Assembly (NCBI RefSeq): GCF_000005505.3
Contig: NC_016131.3
Coordinates: forward strand, 13,103,501 to 13,167,500
Direction of reading: 5' to 3'
Length of the DNA: 64,000 nt
Source: Brachypodium distachyon
Taxonomy: Eukaryota; Streptophyta; Magnoliopsida; Poales; Poaceae
The notes under the pieces are model-generated. The model saw only the letters and a list, made by a program, of their open reading frames with translations. It did no database searches and was not told the origin of the DNA. Below, one piece after another: positions 22,067 through 33,222 of this stretch. The position numbers and the translations under genes were made by a program. Positions within the stretch are counted from its first letter, which is position 1. Each line of letters starts with the position of its first letter.

Positions 22067-24072
22067 CGATCTTTCACGATATCAAAGAAACAACAAAAAC
22101 AACTCAAGAACAGCAGAAACAACACTCAATATTCGTTGGTGGATAACTAGTTCTGTTTACGAAACACCCAACCCAAACTATAATACTTGTGAACATGGGC
22201 CAGAAGATCACTTTGAGATTCGCATTTCTGGTCTTCCCTTTTTTTTCTTTGGTTTTCCCGTTCCTTCCACCCGACCGCTTTGACTCTGGTTAGACTTTTT
22301 GAAATCCGTGCCGCACTGCCACTTCTTCCTCGTGGAACTCTCGAGAGAAAAGGTTGGGGAAGGGTGCTGGTGGCAATTTCTGTCGTCCTCGTCGCCGGCT
22401 GGAGTTTCGGTCGTGCCGCCGCCGTCCCGTGAGCTCCAACCCCTCCTCCCTTTCTCTAGCCGTGGTGGTGTGACAATCGTACATGTTTCACACTCGGGGC
22501 ATGCGCCCTTTGATTGTTGTTTCTGATTTGTGTTGTTACTTTTTCCTGTTGATTCTGAAAATATGTCTCTCGTGCAAATCTGCACCGTTTTTGCTCAATC
22601 GCATGTTACCAAGCGCAATCCATCGTCTTGCCAAATGCAATTGCAGTTGTTTGCTACTGGGGAATTGCAGCCTTGTTCTTCTGAATTGTGTCCAGAACAT
22701 AGCTGAAAGCGGTAGTGCAAACCAGCATCTAATCAAACAGCATCTGAATCACAAGTAGCTTAATATGCACAATCTGGGGTCTTGTCAAAAGAAATTGCAG
22801 TTGTTTATTAATTCAATTGCACTTCGTCCTCATTCTTGGAATTGCAACCTGTGTTCTATCCGGAACATAGGTGCAAATGGCATTTTGTCAATTCAACTTT
22901 GTTGTTTTTGAATTCTGAACACTCTAGCATGTGGCTGGTTTTGCTTAGATTCTGCTTCGCTCGTAGGTTGCCTGGTTTGAATCAAACGAGCAGGTAACTG
23001 TTTTAAGATCTTTTTCCAGGCGCCTGTTTTTGAATCATAAATCAGGCGCTTGCTTTGACCCCTAAAACCAGTCGCCTGCCATATAGACAGACCGTAATTT
23101 TCTGTAGCGTTAATGCAACAGAAAATTAACATAATAATTGTCACTTGTCGGATAACTTTATGTCTGCATGCCATATATGTTGCGTGCATATATTGCATGA
23201 GCACAGATCAATGAAAATGTGGTCTCAAATTCTGAGTTGTTTCTCTGATTCCTACAAGCTCATGTCTGCCATTTATCGAGAGAGAGAGACGTGAAAATTC
23301 CGAATCTACCGGCACCCGTAAATGTACGTACTCCCTCCGTCCCATATTAGATGTCTCAAATTTGATCAAATATGGATGTATCTATGTTTAAAAGACGTTT
23401 AGATACATGTAATATTTCGACAACTAGTATGGGACAGAGAGGGAGTACTATATCTCGTTATTAGAAGATGCCGTTAAGAAAAATTGCCTCCCAGCTCATC
23501 ATTTCTTGCGTTTGTGGAAAGAAGCGGAAGAAAATTACTCCAGGAATGAATTATCTGGTGGCCAAATTAAGGGGGGCAAGGGAAGGAGGGCCCGTTCTTT
23601 GTGTGTCCCTGCTTCCCCGTCCCGCGAGTGTCAGTGACCGAGTTGTGTGCTTCCCTTGGGCAATTCCTTCCGATGGATTTGGTTTCTCTCTCCTGTCAGT
23701 TTGCTAACTTTGCTTGCTTGCATTGCATGCATTCCGATTTCTCCTCCCCAACCCATGGATCGTTCCCATAACCTCCTCCTCTCCTCTCCTCCCATCATCT
23801 TATTACTGCTGTACTACTTTAGCTCCCCGGCCGGCCTAGCTCCAAGCTCATTGGGCCATGGATCTCATCTCCCAGCTCTAAGCTTGACCGCTTCTTGATC
23901 CGCCCGGCCACTTGAGAGTAGTCGTCCTAGTTGTTCGTCGTCCGTCCTTGGATCGATCGGGATCGAGGACGATCGCTGCAGCTTTCGCGATTAAATTGAG
24001 CTTCAGGTTAATTGGATCGATCGGTTCTTGCATTGCATTGCATATATTGGTGGATCGATCGACCGATCCGCC
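22067..24072. other. Upstream region of the zinc-finger gene
   Basis: Contains a GC-richer patch around 22290-22460, AT-rich spacer, a Stowaway MITE (23331-23445) and the presumed 5' UTR/promoter of the C2H2 gene. Just upstream of the coding start are several GATCGATC-type motifs (about 23950-24070). No other supported gene. Confidence 0.45.
23331..23445. mobile_element. Stowaway MITE upstream of the zinc-finger gene
   Basis: 115 bp, starts CTCCCTCCGTCCCATATTAG and ends ATGGGACAGAGAGGGAG, with TA duplications at 23329-23330 and 23446-23447. About 630 bp upstream of the zinc-finger start codon. Confidence 0.88.
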
Positions 24073-25152
24073 ATGGACGATATGGTGGTGCTGAGTAGCA
24101 GCTCTACACGGCACAGCTGCAAGGTGTGCGGGAAGGGCTTCCCCTGCGGCCGGTCGCTGGGCGGCCACATGCGCTCCCACGCGCTGGCGGAGGTGGCAGC
24201 GGCAGCGGCGGTGGGAGAGGACGACGAAACCGATTCCGATGAGGAGGACGAGGAGCAGCGGCGTTGGACGATGCCCATCAGCGGGGCGCGGGCCTCCAAC
24301 ACCAACGCCAGTGGAGCGGGGTATGGCCTCAGGGAGAACCCCAAGAAGACGCGCCGGCTGTCGAGGTCCGCCGGTGCCGACGGCGCAATGGAGGAGGAGG
24401 ATCAGGACGACATGCTGATCCCGCTCCCGACCGAGGCGGCGGTCATGGCGGCACCCAGGCGGAGGCGGCGCTCGATGCGCGTACCGGCGCCAGCTCCGGC
24501 CTTCGACAAGGAGCCCGAGGACGTCGCACTGTGCCTCATCATGTTGTCGCGCGACACCGCCGGCCTGTGCAACCTGCCATCGTCAGAATCATCAGAGAAA
24601 GGGGACGGCAGGAAGAAGCTCCTCGCGTACGACGGCTCGGACGACGACGTTCTCTACACCGAGATGACGAACAACAACAACAACAACAAGGCGGCTATTA
24701 GCAGCAGCGAGAATAATCCCAAGCGTGGACGGTATGAGTGCCCCGGCTGCGGCAGGGCGTTCCAGTCCTACCAAGCGCTCGGCGGCCACCGCGCCAGCCA
24801 CAAGCGCATCAACAGCAACTGCTGCACGACCAAGGTCTTCCTCGATCAGCCGGAGCCCAGCGTGGACACCAACGTCTCCTCCTTCAGCACGCCCTCCTCC
24901 CCACCGCCATCGCCCCAAGCAATGGCGCCTGTCGTCGTCAAGCCAAAGAATAACGTCAAGTTCGAATGCCCCATCTGCTCCAAGGTCTTCGGCTCCGGGC
25001 AGGCGCTCGGCGGCCACAAGCGCTCTCACTCCATCGCCGGTGAGCTCTACGACCGCACCCACGCCGACGCCATCATTCTTGACGCCGACCAATCCTTGCT
25101 CGCTGCCGGCTTTCTTGATCTCAACCTGCCAGCTCCAGGAGTTCAGGATTGA
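24073..25152 (+). CDS. C2H2 zinc-finger transcriptional repressor, three fingers (ZAT-type)
   Basis: Intronless 359-aa nuclear protein. Finger 1 at about residues 16-36 (CKVC...SLGGHMRSH), finger 2 at 223-243 (CPGC...QALGGHRASH), finger 3 at 299-319 (CPIC...QALGGHKRSH). Fingers 2 and 3 carry the plant-specific QALGGH DNA-contact motif; finger 1 has the variant SLGGH. An L-box-like stretch EPEDVALCLIML lies at about 147-158. The C-terminus has an EAR repression motif DLNLPAP (about 349-355), which recruits TOPLESS-type corepressors. There are also a run of Asn (about 200-206) and acidic and Arg-rich stretches. This layout matches the ZAT1/4/9 group, commonly linked to stress responses. I chose ATG 24073 (CGCCATGG context) over the in-frame ATG 15 codons upstream, whose extension has no family counterpart. 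Confidence 0.93.
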   Translation: MDDMVVLSSSSTRHSCKVCGKGFPCGRSLGGHMRSHALAEVAAAAAVGEDDETDSDEEDEEQRRWTMPISGARASNTNASGAGYGLRENPKKTRRLSRSAGADGAMEEEDQDDMLIPLPTEAAVMAAPRRRRRSMRVPAPAPAFDKEPEDVALCLIMLSRDTAGLCNLPSSESSEKGDGRKKLLAYDGSDDDVLYTEMTNNNNNNKAAISSSENNPKRGRYECPGCGRAFQSYQALGGHRASHKRINSNCCTTKVFLDQPEPSVDTNVSSFSTPSSPPPSPQAMAPVVVKPKNNVKFECPICSKVFGSGQALGGHKRSHSIAGELYDRTHADAIILDADQSLLAAGFLDLNLPAPGVQD

Positions 25153-25397
25153 TTCAAGCACCCACGGCACGAGGTATGTACAGACAGACTCAGATTCAGA
25201 TTTCATTCATTTCTTTGGAGATTCAGGTCTAATTAATGATTGCTCTTGGGGCAAATAAACAACACGTACTTGGTGCTCGATCTTCTCCTGTTCACCGAAT
25301 TCTTCAACCAATTTCTTTGGTTCCTTTCTCATTAGATTGTTTTGCAGAGTGTAAATAAGCATAGAATTTTCTGAATTCCAGAAACCTGAGCTGATTC

Positions 25398-25403
25398 AAT
25401 AAA
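25398..25403 (+). terminator. Candidate poly(A) signal of the zinc-finger gene
   Basis: AATAAA about 245 nt after the stop codon, just before the Mutator-like element starts at 25472. A reasonable 3' end for the transcript. Confidence 0.45.
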
Positions 25404-25826
25404 ATGCTTTCGGATTAGCTTACCACTTGAGTTCCGTATCCAAGTTAAATTCTTGCATGCCTTTCTTTCTAAGGTTTTTTATTTCTGTGCCCCTCGTTCC
25501 TCAGCTGTACTCAGTTATACTCGAGGCTAGAAAAAGTGCTCGCTGCTACACTTGTTCGTTTCGCGATTCCTCGCAAATGCCCTCACGGAGCACCTGCTAA
25601 CGATCAAGCCCCTCTGACCGTTTGGTTCTGACGGGGGAGCCGCGGGGAGTGCTGACAGGTGGGCCCGGAGCCGCGTTTCTGGCGTGTGGGGCTACAAGGA
25701 GACAGTGCAAGCGGGCAGGTCTTAACGGGTCTCGTTACCTTACATGCGGGCCACGTCCTGACAGGTGGGTCGGTACACTTAACTTACATGTGGGGTTCCG
25801 AAAAAAAGTGACAGGTTGGTCCGTCG

Positions 25827-26003
25827 CCTATCTCTCTCATCCCTTTCCCAAATACGCTGCCGCCCCCGCCAAAATACGCCTCCGTGGGCTCGCCGGCGAG
25901 ACTTGCGAAGGGAAGCCTATCTCTCTCATCCCTTTCCCAAATACGTCGCCGCTCCCGCCAAATACGCCTCCGTGGGCTCGTCGGCGAGACTTGCAAAGGG
26001 AAG
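25827..26003. repeat. Tandem duplication, 89-bp unit x2
   Basis: Two adjacent copies starting CCTATCTCTCTCATCCC at 25827 and 25916 and ending GCGAAGGGAAG / GCAAAGGGAAG. They differ by a few substitutions and one base, so the duplication is not very recent. Confidence 0.85.
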
Positions 26004-26247
26004 CGGCGTCTACATAGCCTAATCGAAGAAAGCAAATTCTACCCGAAGCTACACTTGTTCGTTTTGCATAGAAATAAACTTTACAATCATAATTATGGAA
26101 GCGATGACATCAAAAGCAGTTCAATAAAGTGGTTCATCATCATAGAACAATTCATTATCATAGAACATGCAGTGCAAATTCTAACAATTAACGACATTCA
26201 TATAAAACTTTACAATTAACGGAATTCATATAAAACGACGCGGCCGA

Positions 26248-26716
26248 TCACTCCTGGCCGCCGGCTTCCTCCACCGCTGCCCCGCCAGGCTCGGCAGGCC
26301 CCTCCACAGGCGCCACCTCAGGCACGACATACGGGATGCCGTGCATCTGGCCGGCATGGGGGAACATGTTCGTCGTGTTGGTGTACACGTTGTACAACGT
26401 GAATGCGATAAACTCGCATCCGGCCACACCAGTACACGCGACCAAGGAGGTACTCGGCGTCGTTGTTGTTGGTGAGGTGCACTACGATGGCCGTGTCGAC
26501 ACCATCCTCTCGGAGCTGCTCCACGCGGTACATTGGAGGGCCTACAGCCTCCCGGTGTAAGAAACCGGTGTGGAGGAAGTCCCTGACCAGCACCATCGGG
26601 CTCCTGCTACTCGACATCGCCCGCACCTTGAGCGTACGCTCCACAAGCACGCCCGGTGGGAACAACCGCTCCTTCGTGAGGGGCGCCGGGTTGAAGGTGC
26701 GGCCTTGGAACGCCAT
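26248..26716 (-). pseudogene. Frameshifted gene-like ORF inside the Mutator-like element, function unknown
   Basis: Starts at ATG 26716 (MAFQGRTFNPAPL...) and stays open for about 90 residues (LVRDFLHTGFLHREAVGPP, VDTAIVVHLTNNNDAEYLL). It must then shift frame near 26440 to continue as VACTGVAGCEFIAFTLYNV...PHAGQMHGIPYVVPE to a stop at 26248-26250. With one frameshift it would be about 155 aa. I do not recognise a domain. The even codon quality on both sides of the shift suggests a once-functional protein captured by the element. Confidence 0.5.
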
Positions 26717-27166
26717 TGCCCGTCGGTTAATACCACAGAAGAAGTGGAGAGAGGTCAAGATGTGTAGAAGAAGGAGAAGAATAGAAAGAACTACTTCCAT
26801 GGCGCCAGGTTAAATAGCGATGGTAAGGGGAAGGGGAGTGGTTTCCGGTGATCAGTGTTAGTTGGTGGGCTTTGAAAGCGGTTTGCATGAATGCTTGGGG
26901 ACTCTACGCCGGAGCGGTTTGACTTGCGGAGGCGTGCGCGGCGGCCTTGCATGGGAAACCGGCGGGCGTGGGCAGTTGCAGGGACTTGCATGGGAAACTG
27001 ATGTGTTCCCGCGCGCCCTTTTGCCTTCAATATTCCTTAATTAATAGGGAGCTTGACTTGCAGAGGCGTGCTGAAGTCTCTCGAAAGAGCTCTGTGCCTA
27101 TATATTCCGTGCCATCATTACGGCCTTTCATCTAGACTTCTTCCCTGATACCAAAGATCCATCGAC

Positions 27167-27430
27167 ATGGCGTGGTGGTCTGGGGACTCCTTCCAGTGCT
27201 CCTCCATTGAAGCACTGAATAGGGAGCTCGACGGAGAAAGTCCGTAGCGATGGACGGCATTCTTGACTTCATCGAACGAAGATGAAGTCCGTAGTAGGCG
27301 GCGTTGCACTGGCCGCCATGGTTGTGGACGCCGCCGGTCTCCACCACGGCGTCAAACTCCGACGCCGCCTCCGCCCTCGCCGCCGCAGACGGTACAAGTC
27401 TCCGTGGAAGTGCTCCGATCGTTGATCGGT
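27167..27430 (+). pseudogene. Degenerate gene fragment inside the Mutator-like element
   Basis: ATG at 27167 opens a short frame (MAWWSGDSFQCSSIEALNRE) that hits a stop after 26 codons. Similar-quality sequence continues in other frames to about 27430 (MDGILDFIE, then ALAAMVVDAAGLHHG). This looks like a small gene broken by several frameshifts. Family unknown. Confidence 0.3.
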
Positions 27431-27620
27431 CCACCAGAGACATGTACCAAGGCCTTGGAGAAGATCACCGGGAGCGTGGAATAAAATTCCATATGTAGTT
27501 TTCCTTTTTTATATATTTCTATATGTAATGCTGGAGAGATGAACTATATATATATGTGTATGTATGTATGTATTTTCAAGATTCATTCGGATTTCTATAT
27601 GACCCACAAGAATCGTTGAT

Positions 27621-27710
27621 AATGCAAAAACACTGAAAATAATAATGCAAAAACACTGAAAATAATAATGCAAAAACACTGAAAATAATGATGCAACAAA
27701 CACTGAAAAA
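27621..27710. repeat. Short tandem repeat, 23-bp unit x4
   Basis: Unit AATGCAAAAACACTGAAAAT plus AAT, starting at 27621, 27644, 27667 and (diverged) 27690. Confidence 0.85.
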
Positions 27711-27870
27711 ACGTGAGTTTGATTACAAGAACCGGAAGGAGATTCTCTGACGTAGCCTCCCCTGACATAGAGTCACTGACATGTGGGGTTGTCAGGCAGG
27801 AGGCCCACCTGCCAGTGACCAAACTGCAGGCTAACGTACGTCAGGGCATCCATGTCCGAACCGGCCATAA

Positions 27871-27915
27871 CTATCAGTGTCAGGTGGCGGGCTTTTCTTG
27901 ACCCGCCACTGATAG
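27871..27915. repeat. Imperfect palindrome
   Basis: CTATCAGTG...GGTGGCGGG faces CCCGCCACTGATAG across a short spacer. Such arms are common in subterminal regions of grass CACTA elements. Here only this hairpin was seen, with no CACTA terminus nearby. Confidence 0.5.
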
Positions 27916-29349
27916 GGTCTCATCCAATTTTCAAGTGTTATGTCCAAAACGTTTGTAAATAAAGGTTTAGCACATATACGGAAAAAAATTTGGTAACCTT
28001 ACATGTTACTTGTTCTTCTCAAAGAATTTCAAAATTTCTGGAGCAATTTTACTATATTTCGTACATATTTTGGATTTTCACCACATTTCGTCACTAAATG
28101 AAAACTCACTTTTTTCAATACATTTACGATAAGAAATTAATTTAAGAAAGGTCCATTGGACCCATTGTAACCCATTAGAATGCGAACACATAGGTTTCAA
28201 TGAAAATTAAATGTTTTATACCTTGATTACTGTGATTTACACTTAACTCAATACTATAATAATGTTAATAATATGAAATATTTGTCCGAAAATTATGATT
28301 TTCTGCAAGTGTCAATATTTAGTGACACATTCATCACGTAAAAAAAATCAGAGCATTATCTAAATGTCGCAATGTACTTCATGTACATTGCCCCACATCT
28401 CTTTGAGGTGTTAGAGAAATGAACTCATTTTGACATTTGGATTTAAAACTTTGTCCAAAATCTTGTAAAATTTGGCACACTAAGCACATTTGGTATGTAT
28501 TGCATGTATGCAAAAAGCATTTTCAATTTGGACGTGTTTTCATATTTTTTCTGAATTTCAAATTCAGTTAAATTTGTTGTGTTTGGGCCAAAATGATACA
28601 ACATACATGATTTGAAGTTGTGGAACAGCTATTGGAAATATGCAAACATTGTTAGTACTTGACTCCTCGAAGAAAAGTTCAAAAAAACTCTTTACTTTTG
28701 CAGATTTGAATGGATTTGAGTGGAATTAAATCCTGGTCAACGCGGAGTCAACTTTCTCAAATGGGTTTGAAATTTCACCAGTGTTCTTAACTTTTGATGT
28801 ACTTTCTATTGGTGCAATCAGAAAATAATTTGAAGAATGTCGAATCTTGGGGGTTCTTCCAACTGCGGCCATTTTGGTGTGCTGGGACAGCCGAATGTGC
28901 CTATTTTTTCCCTGGTCAACTAAAGTCAACCTTCACAAAACAAGTTGAAATTTGGTCATCTTGCATAAATTTTCATTCCGATTCCATTTGTGCAGTCTGA
29001 AATCAATTTGGAGCAAGTTCACTTTCTAAGCTTCCTCCAAAATTGTCCATTTGGGTGGGTTGGTACAGTCAAATGTCTATAAATTCCCTGGTCAAGAAAA
29101 GTCAACCTTCTCAAAACATATTAAAATTTGGTAATTTTGCATAACTTTCCATTCGATATACATTTGTGGAGTCAGAAATCAATTTGGAGGAAGTAAAATT
29201 GCGAAAGAAATTCATAGGAAATTATAACTGCCGATAACAGTACATGCCCAGGTTCAGATAAAGAGCAACAACCTGCTCTTGATCAGTACAAATAGATAGT
29301 CTTCGAACAACATACATTAAAATCAACATGGATTAAACAGAACACAACA

Positions 29350-30301
29350 TCAACATGGATTAACCCCCCCTTTTGGAAGACCTGAGCCATCTACAGCGTC
29401 AGCAAAATAGGGGAACTCATGGAGGCGAGTGAGATCTCCTCGCGGTATTCCAGAACCACCATAGTTCAGATAAGCTTCATCATCTGAACAAGAATCAGAG
29501 TAGTCCCTGTTGTTGTGGTCAGAACCATCAGTAAGAAGATGAAACCTATCGACCACTTCATGGACGTGGACGATGACCCCGAACGACACATCACGTCAGG
29601 TTTCTGGTTCTGCCCCCGCTGCAATTGAATCATCAATGAGCTCATCAGCATATTCAGGAGCTGGTTGTGTGGCCAAACAAGGCACTCTCATCAGCAACCG
29701 CTTCGGGATGGCACAAGGATCACGCATTCATGCCCTGAGCTTCACGCAGCGCGGATCAGTCCTACGCAGAATTGTCACGAACTTGCCTCCTAGATGATTA
29801 ATCAAATTCTTCACATATTCAATCTCTTGCGCATCCTCCATCAGTCCATCCAAGCTAAGCACACAGCTAAAAGGCAGTTTTGATTCCTCTCCAAGGAAGA
29901 TGGAGCTCCAGGGGCGAAACGAGATGTCGTCGGCAGGGCACCTGATGCGCATCGATTGCACCACCGCTGCCGTGCAATCATCACTCGAATCAAAGCGAAT
30001 CAGAAAGTTGGCGGGCGCAAGACATACCGTGATGCGCACTCCCCTTTTGAAGTTGCAGCGCTGCTTCAGAGCTGCCATGACCTCTTCAGCCGAAGTGGCC
30101 GGCGGATTGAGCGCTGATCCTGTATGGATGGTAGCAACGATGGCTTTACCTCGCAGCCTTCTCTTCCATTCCGGAGGTACGAGAAATCACTATCTCGGCC
30201 ACATCAGGCCGGATATCAGGCTCCCCGCGGCAAAATAGCTCCTCCTCGAATCGGCGGCAGCTACCGACGTTGTGGTACGGAGGTGGGTTAGTGCTCGTCA
30301 T
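29350..30301 (-). pseudogene. Broken DUF4283-like gene captured in the Mutator-like element
   Basis: Reads from ATG 30301 (MTSTNPPPYHNVGSCRRFEEE), shifts frame near 30150, continues through 30078-29728 (ITVCLAPANFLIRFDSSDD, DDISFRPWSSIFLGEES), stops at 29728-29730. It continues in another frame to 29350 (VHVHEVVDRFHLLTDGSDHN, PRGDLTRLHEFPYF). The central part resembles DUF4283-type domains found in plant retroelement- or transposon-related proteins. At least two frameshifts make it non-functional. No intron is evident. Confidence 0.55.
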
Positions 30302-30844
30302 CGTCGCCTCCCGTTCGTTTCTACACACCTACTAGCCGCAGCGCCGTCGCCGTCCTCCGCCGATTTAGGGTTCTGGTCAGGATTTGGGCGAGAGTAAAGG
30401 AAAGCAAGAGTAAAGGAGAGTAAGTAGGCTCCACATGTAAGGAAAGATGACACTGGCCCCGCCTGTCATCTGAAGTCTCGTCCCACCTGTCATCCTTTGG
30501 CTCGGCCCACCTGTCATCCTCTAGTTCGGTCCCAACGGTCAGCCTTTCCTCGGCCCACCTGTCATTAACGATGACCGCCCCACCTGTCAGGACGCACTGA
30601 CGTAGCCCACATGTAAGGTAACCAGACCCGTTAAGACCTGCCCGCTTGCACTATCTCCTCGCAGCTCCACACGCCAGAAACGCGGCTCCGGCCCCACCTG
30701 TCAGCACTCCCCGCGGCCCCGTGAGGGCATTTGCGAGGAAGCAGAAAGCGAACAAGTCTAGAAGCGAGCACAGTTTTGAGGCCTGAGTATTTCTGAGTAC
30801 AGCTAAGTGATGAGGGGCACGGAAATAAAAAACCCTTCTTTCTA

Positions 30845-32989
30845 TGCATTGCTGCCTCTCTATCTAGCCATAACAATTTGCTCAAGTAGAACCGATGATG
30901 CATGCTCCATCAATGCAAGAGCACCGTCGCTCGTGGTGGTGGTGGTGGTTGGTTGGTTACATTATGCAAGACAGAAGCAACAAGAGGACCACTTGTCCCC
31001 TCTTTGTTTCTCTCTCTCTCTTCATTTCTCTATCTGCGAGGAGTATACCTGACACAGGAAATGCATACAGAGCGGTGCACTGAGCAAGCAAAAGCCCCAA
31101 ATATGTGAGCCAGCAACCAACCAGAACAAACAAAATGTTTACTCAACAGACTGATGCAACAACATAACCCAGTGGTGAAATGATTGATTACACAGTGAAA
31201 CAACCGGCAGGCAGCAGTAAAGGCCAGAGATTGGTGCCAAATAAAATTCGGTACAGGTGCTCGCCTGCCCACCAGAACACAGGACTAGCCTTTCTCACTA
31301 ATAACCACCTGCTTTAGCAATCCTTCGTCACAGTAGTTTCTGCCTTCCTGTCTAAAAAGCGACGATGTACTATGAAGAATATGTATTCGAGAGATGTCAT
31401 TGATTATTTTGTAAAAGAAATTGTCTATAATCCGAAGCACTACACTAGTAATTGTTTTTGAGGTTGAATAAAGTTTCAAGTGATTGTTAGGTAAAAGCCA
31501 GATGCTAATCAATCATTGTCTCCCAAAGCGTTGTGTTCTTCACGTCCCTTTCTTTGGTCATCCTTTTTTTAAGCTTTGGGGAGCATGCAGGAGTGTAAAG
31601 TGTAAACACACTGATGGGCTGCGAAGGGGAGTGTGTTCCATTCATTGCAAGATGCCAATCACAGAGTCAGCAGATCAAGATGAACTTGCTACATATCAGT
31701 ACTCCCTCCGATACATAAAAAACGTCATCCATTTTATACTAAGTTAGTACAAATTTTATACTATGTGGACGACATTTTTTATGGATCGGAGGGAGTACCA
31801 TTTTTAGCTTGACATATTTTCAACTTAGCTTTTACATTGTTCAAGTCAGTAATACATCAATCCAGTTATTCACATACTAACATGCATGCCCAATTGAGAT
31901 TAGATGAGCTAGTGCACTAGTGGCAAGCCAAATCTTGCGTGCCAAGGAAACAACAGCCGCATTCTTTTGTTTTTGCAAAGTTTGGCGAGAACATGAATCC
32001 ATGACGACCGGGTGTTAATGCTAATATCTAACCAATTTCTAGCCAGACAGTAGCTGCATCCTTGTAATAGTTTAGCAAAATAAGGCTATTAACCAAACAT
32101 GCTTTAGTTGCTTTCATTTCGTAACACATCATAAGCATTTAGCCTGGATGTATGACCATACCAAAACCAATAAACAAGAGTTTCAAACCTTGTTGATTCT
32201 ACCTGATGGTCGCAATTACAAAATTCAGTCCATCACTAAATGAATGAGGTCCCCTAAATGACTATGTCAATGCTTAAAAGTTTCAGAGAAACTAGGACAT
32301 TACTACATCCTTGGGTCCAACTCCAAGGTAAGTTATCTGTGGGAGAAAAGGAAATGATGAAGCAAACTACACATACATGAGACTTGTGAAGCATCAAGGA
32401 GAATCCTATTAGTGGCTCCAAACAGGCAAAAAAAAAATCTGTTGCGACCAGGTCGTTCCCTGGGCCATATCGAGCCAGCGCCATCTATCCTAGCAGGGCA
32501 TTCAGGTGGAGTTGAGATCCGTTCTTCTGATTAGTATTAGTTGGGCTTTTGTGATTGAGATCGGATGGCACTCAATTGGGTCCATCGCTGGGGTGGTACG
32601 ACTGGGTCATATAAGATTCCCTTCAACGGATCTGTGCTCTCGAAAAAGAACATATGTTCTTGCTTGAGCTGAAGCAATGCCGTTGCTCCATTGAATGTTG
32701 CAGCATGGTCAAACCTATTTTCTGCACAGATCCAGATCTGCAGCAAATGTGTGATCCGGAAACCACATGCTCCCGCATTGCGACACCTGGAGCGTGTATG
32801 TGTGCAGCTGGAGCTTAAGAGTTAAGAGTAGCCAATAGAGACAGCCATGAACCCCAAATTGGGAGCCTTTGACCATGCAGGTTGGCGATCACAGCTTGCA
32901 CAGGCAAAGAACTCTTAACCAACAAACTTGTTGACCTCTGGGTTATTTTAGCCAATGCTCACTGCATTAATATTATCTTGGAGCAAAGC
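30845..32989. other. Intergenic region
   Basis: AT-rich spacer with a (CT)n-type patch near 31000-31030 and a Stowaway MITE at 31702-31795. No supported gene. Confidence 0.45.
31702..31795. mobile_element. Stowaway MITE
   Basis: 94 bp, starts CTCCCTCCGATACATAAA and ends TTTATGGATCGGAGGGAG, TA duplications at 31700-31701 and 31796-31797. The central TTTATACTAAGTTAGTACAA identifies a different Stowaway subfamily from the copies at 4445 and 23331. Confidence 0.88.
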
Positions 32990-32992
32990 TAA

Positions 32993-33222
32993 GGCCCTAT
33001 TTGTTTGGTCTTCTGTTTCAGTTTTTGGTGTTTCTAGCAATCTCGAAAACACTTCTCCCGTTTACACATCAAACTGAGAAGCATCTCCAGACGTGTTTCT
33101 CAGCTAGAAGCACCAAAAACACGTCCGGAGGTGCTTCTCAGCTTCATGTGTAAACAGGAGAAGTGTTTTTGAGATTGTTAAAAGCACCAAAAGCTGAAAC
33201 AGAAATCCAAACAAACAGGGCC
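32993..33222. mobile_element. Tourist-like MITE (230 bp)
   Basis: Ends GGCCCTATTTGTTTGG and CCAAACAAACAGGGCC, with TAA duplications (32990-32992, 33223-33225), the PIF/Harbinger signature. The whole element is a near-palindrome built from repeats of AGAAGCACCAAAAAC type. Confidence 0.85.

Larger units (their letters stand above)
25472..30835. mobile_element. Large non-autonomous Mutator-like element (5.36 kb) carrying gene-like ORFs
   Basis: Perfect 9-bp target duplication TTCTTTCTA (25463-25471 and 30836-30844). Terminal inverted repeats start (A/G)GGTTTTTTATTTC and run about 330-350 bp: left to about 25800, right from about 30500. Paired landmarks include GTGAGGGCATTTGCGAGG on the right against CCTCGCAAATGCCCTCACGG on the left, and GCCGCGGGGAGTGCTGACAG. 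No transposase motif was found. Inside are a broken minus-strand ORF (26248-26716), a degenerate plus-strand fragment near 27167-27430, tandem repeats, about 1.4 kb of AT-rich DNA, and a broken DUF4283-like gene (29350-30301, minus). This fits a Pack-MULE. It lies only 320 bp downstream of the zinc-finger gene. Confidence 0.85.

Noticed and set aside
24028..24072. Upstream in-frame ATG of the zinc-finger gene
   Set aside because: It would add 15 residues without family support; ATG 24073 has the better context and leads straight into the usual N-terminus before finger 1.
24264..25258. Long alternative open frames on both strands across the zinc-finger gene
   Set aside because: GC-rich third positions leave overlapping frames open; only the 24073-25152 frame has C2H2, L-box and EAR motifs.
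27871..27915. CACTA transposon terminus
   Set aside because: The palindrome resembles CACTA subterminal motifs, but no CACTA end or 3-bp target duplication is nearby.
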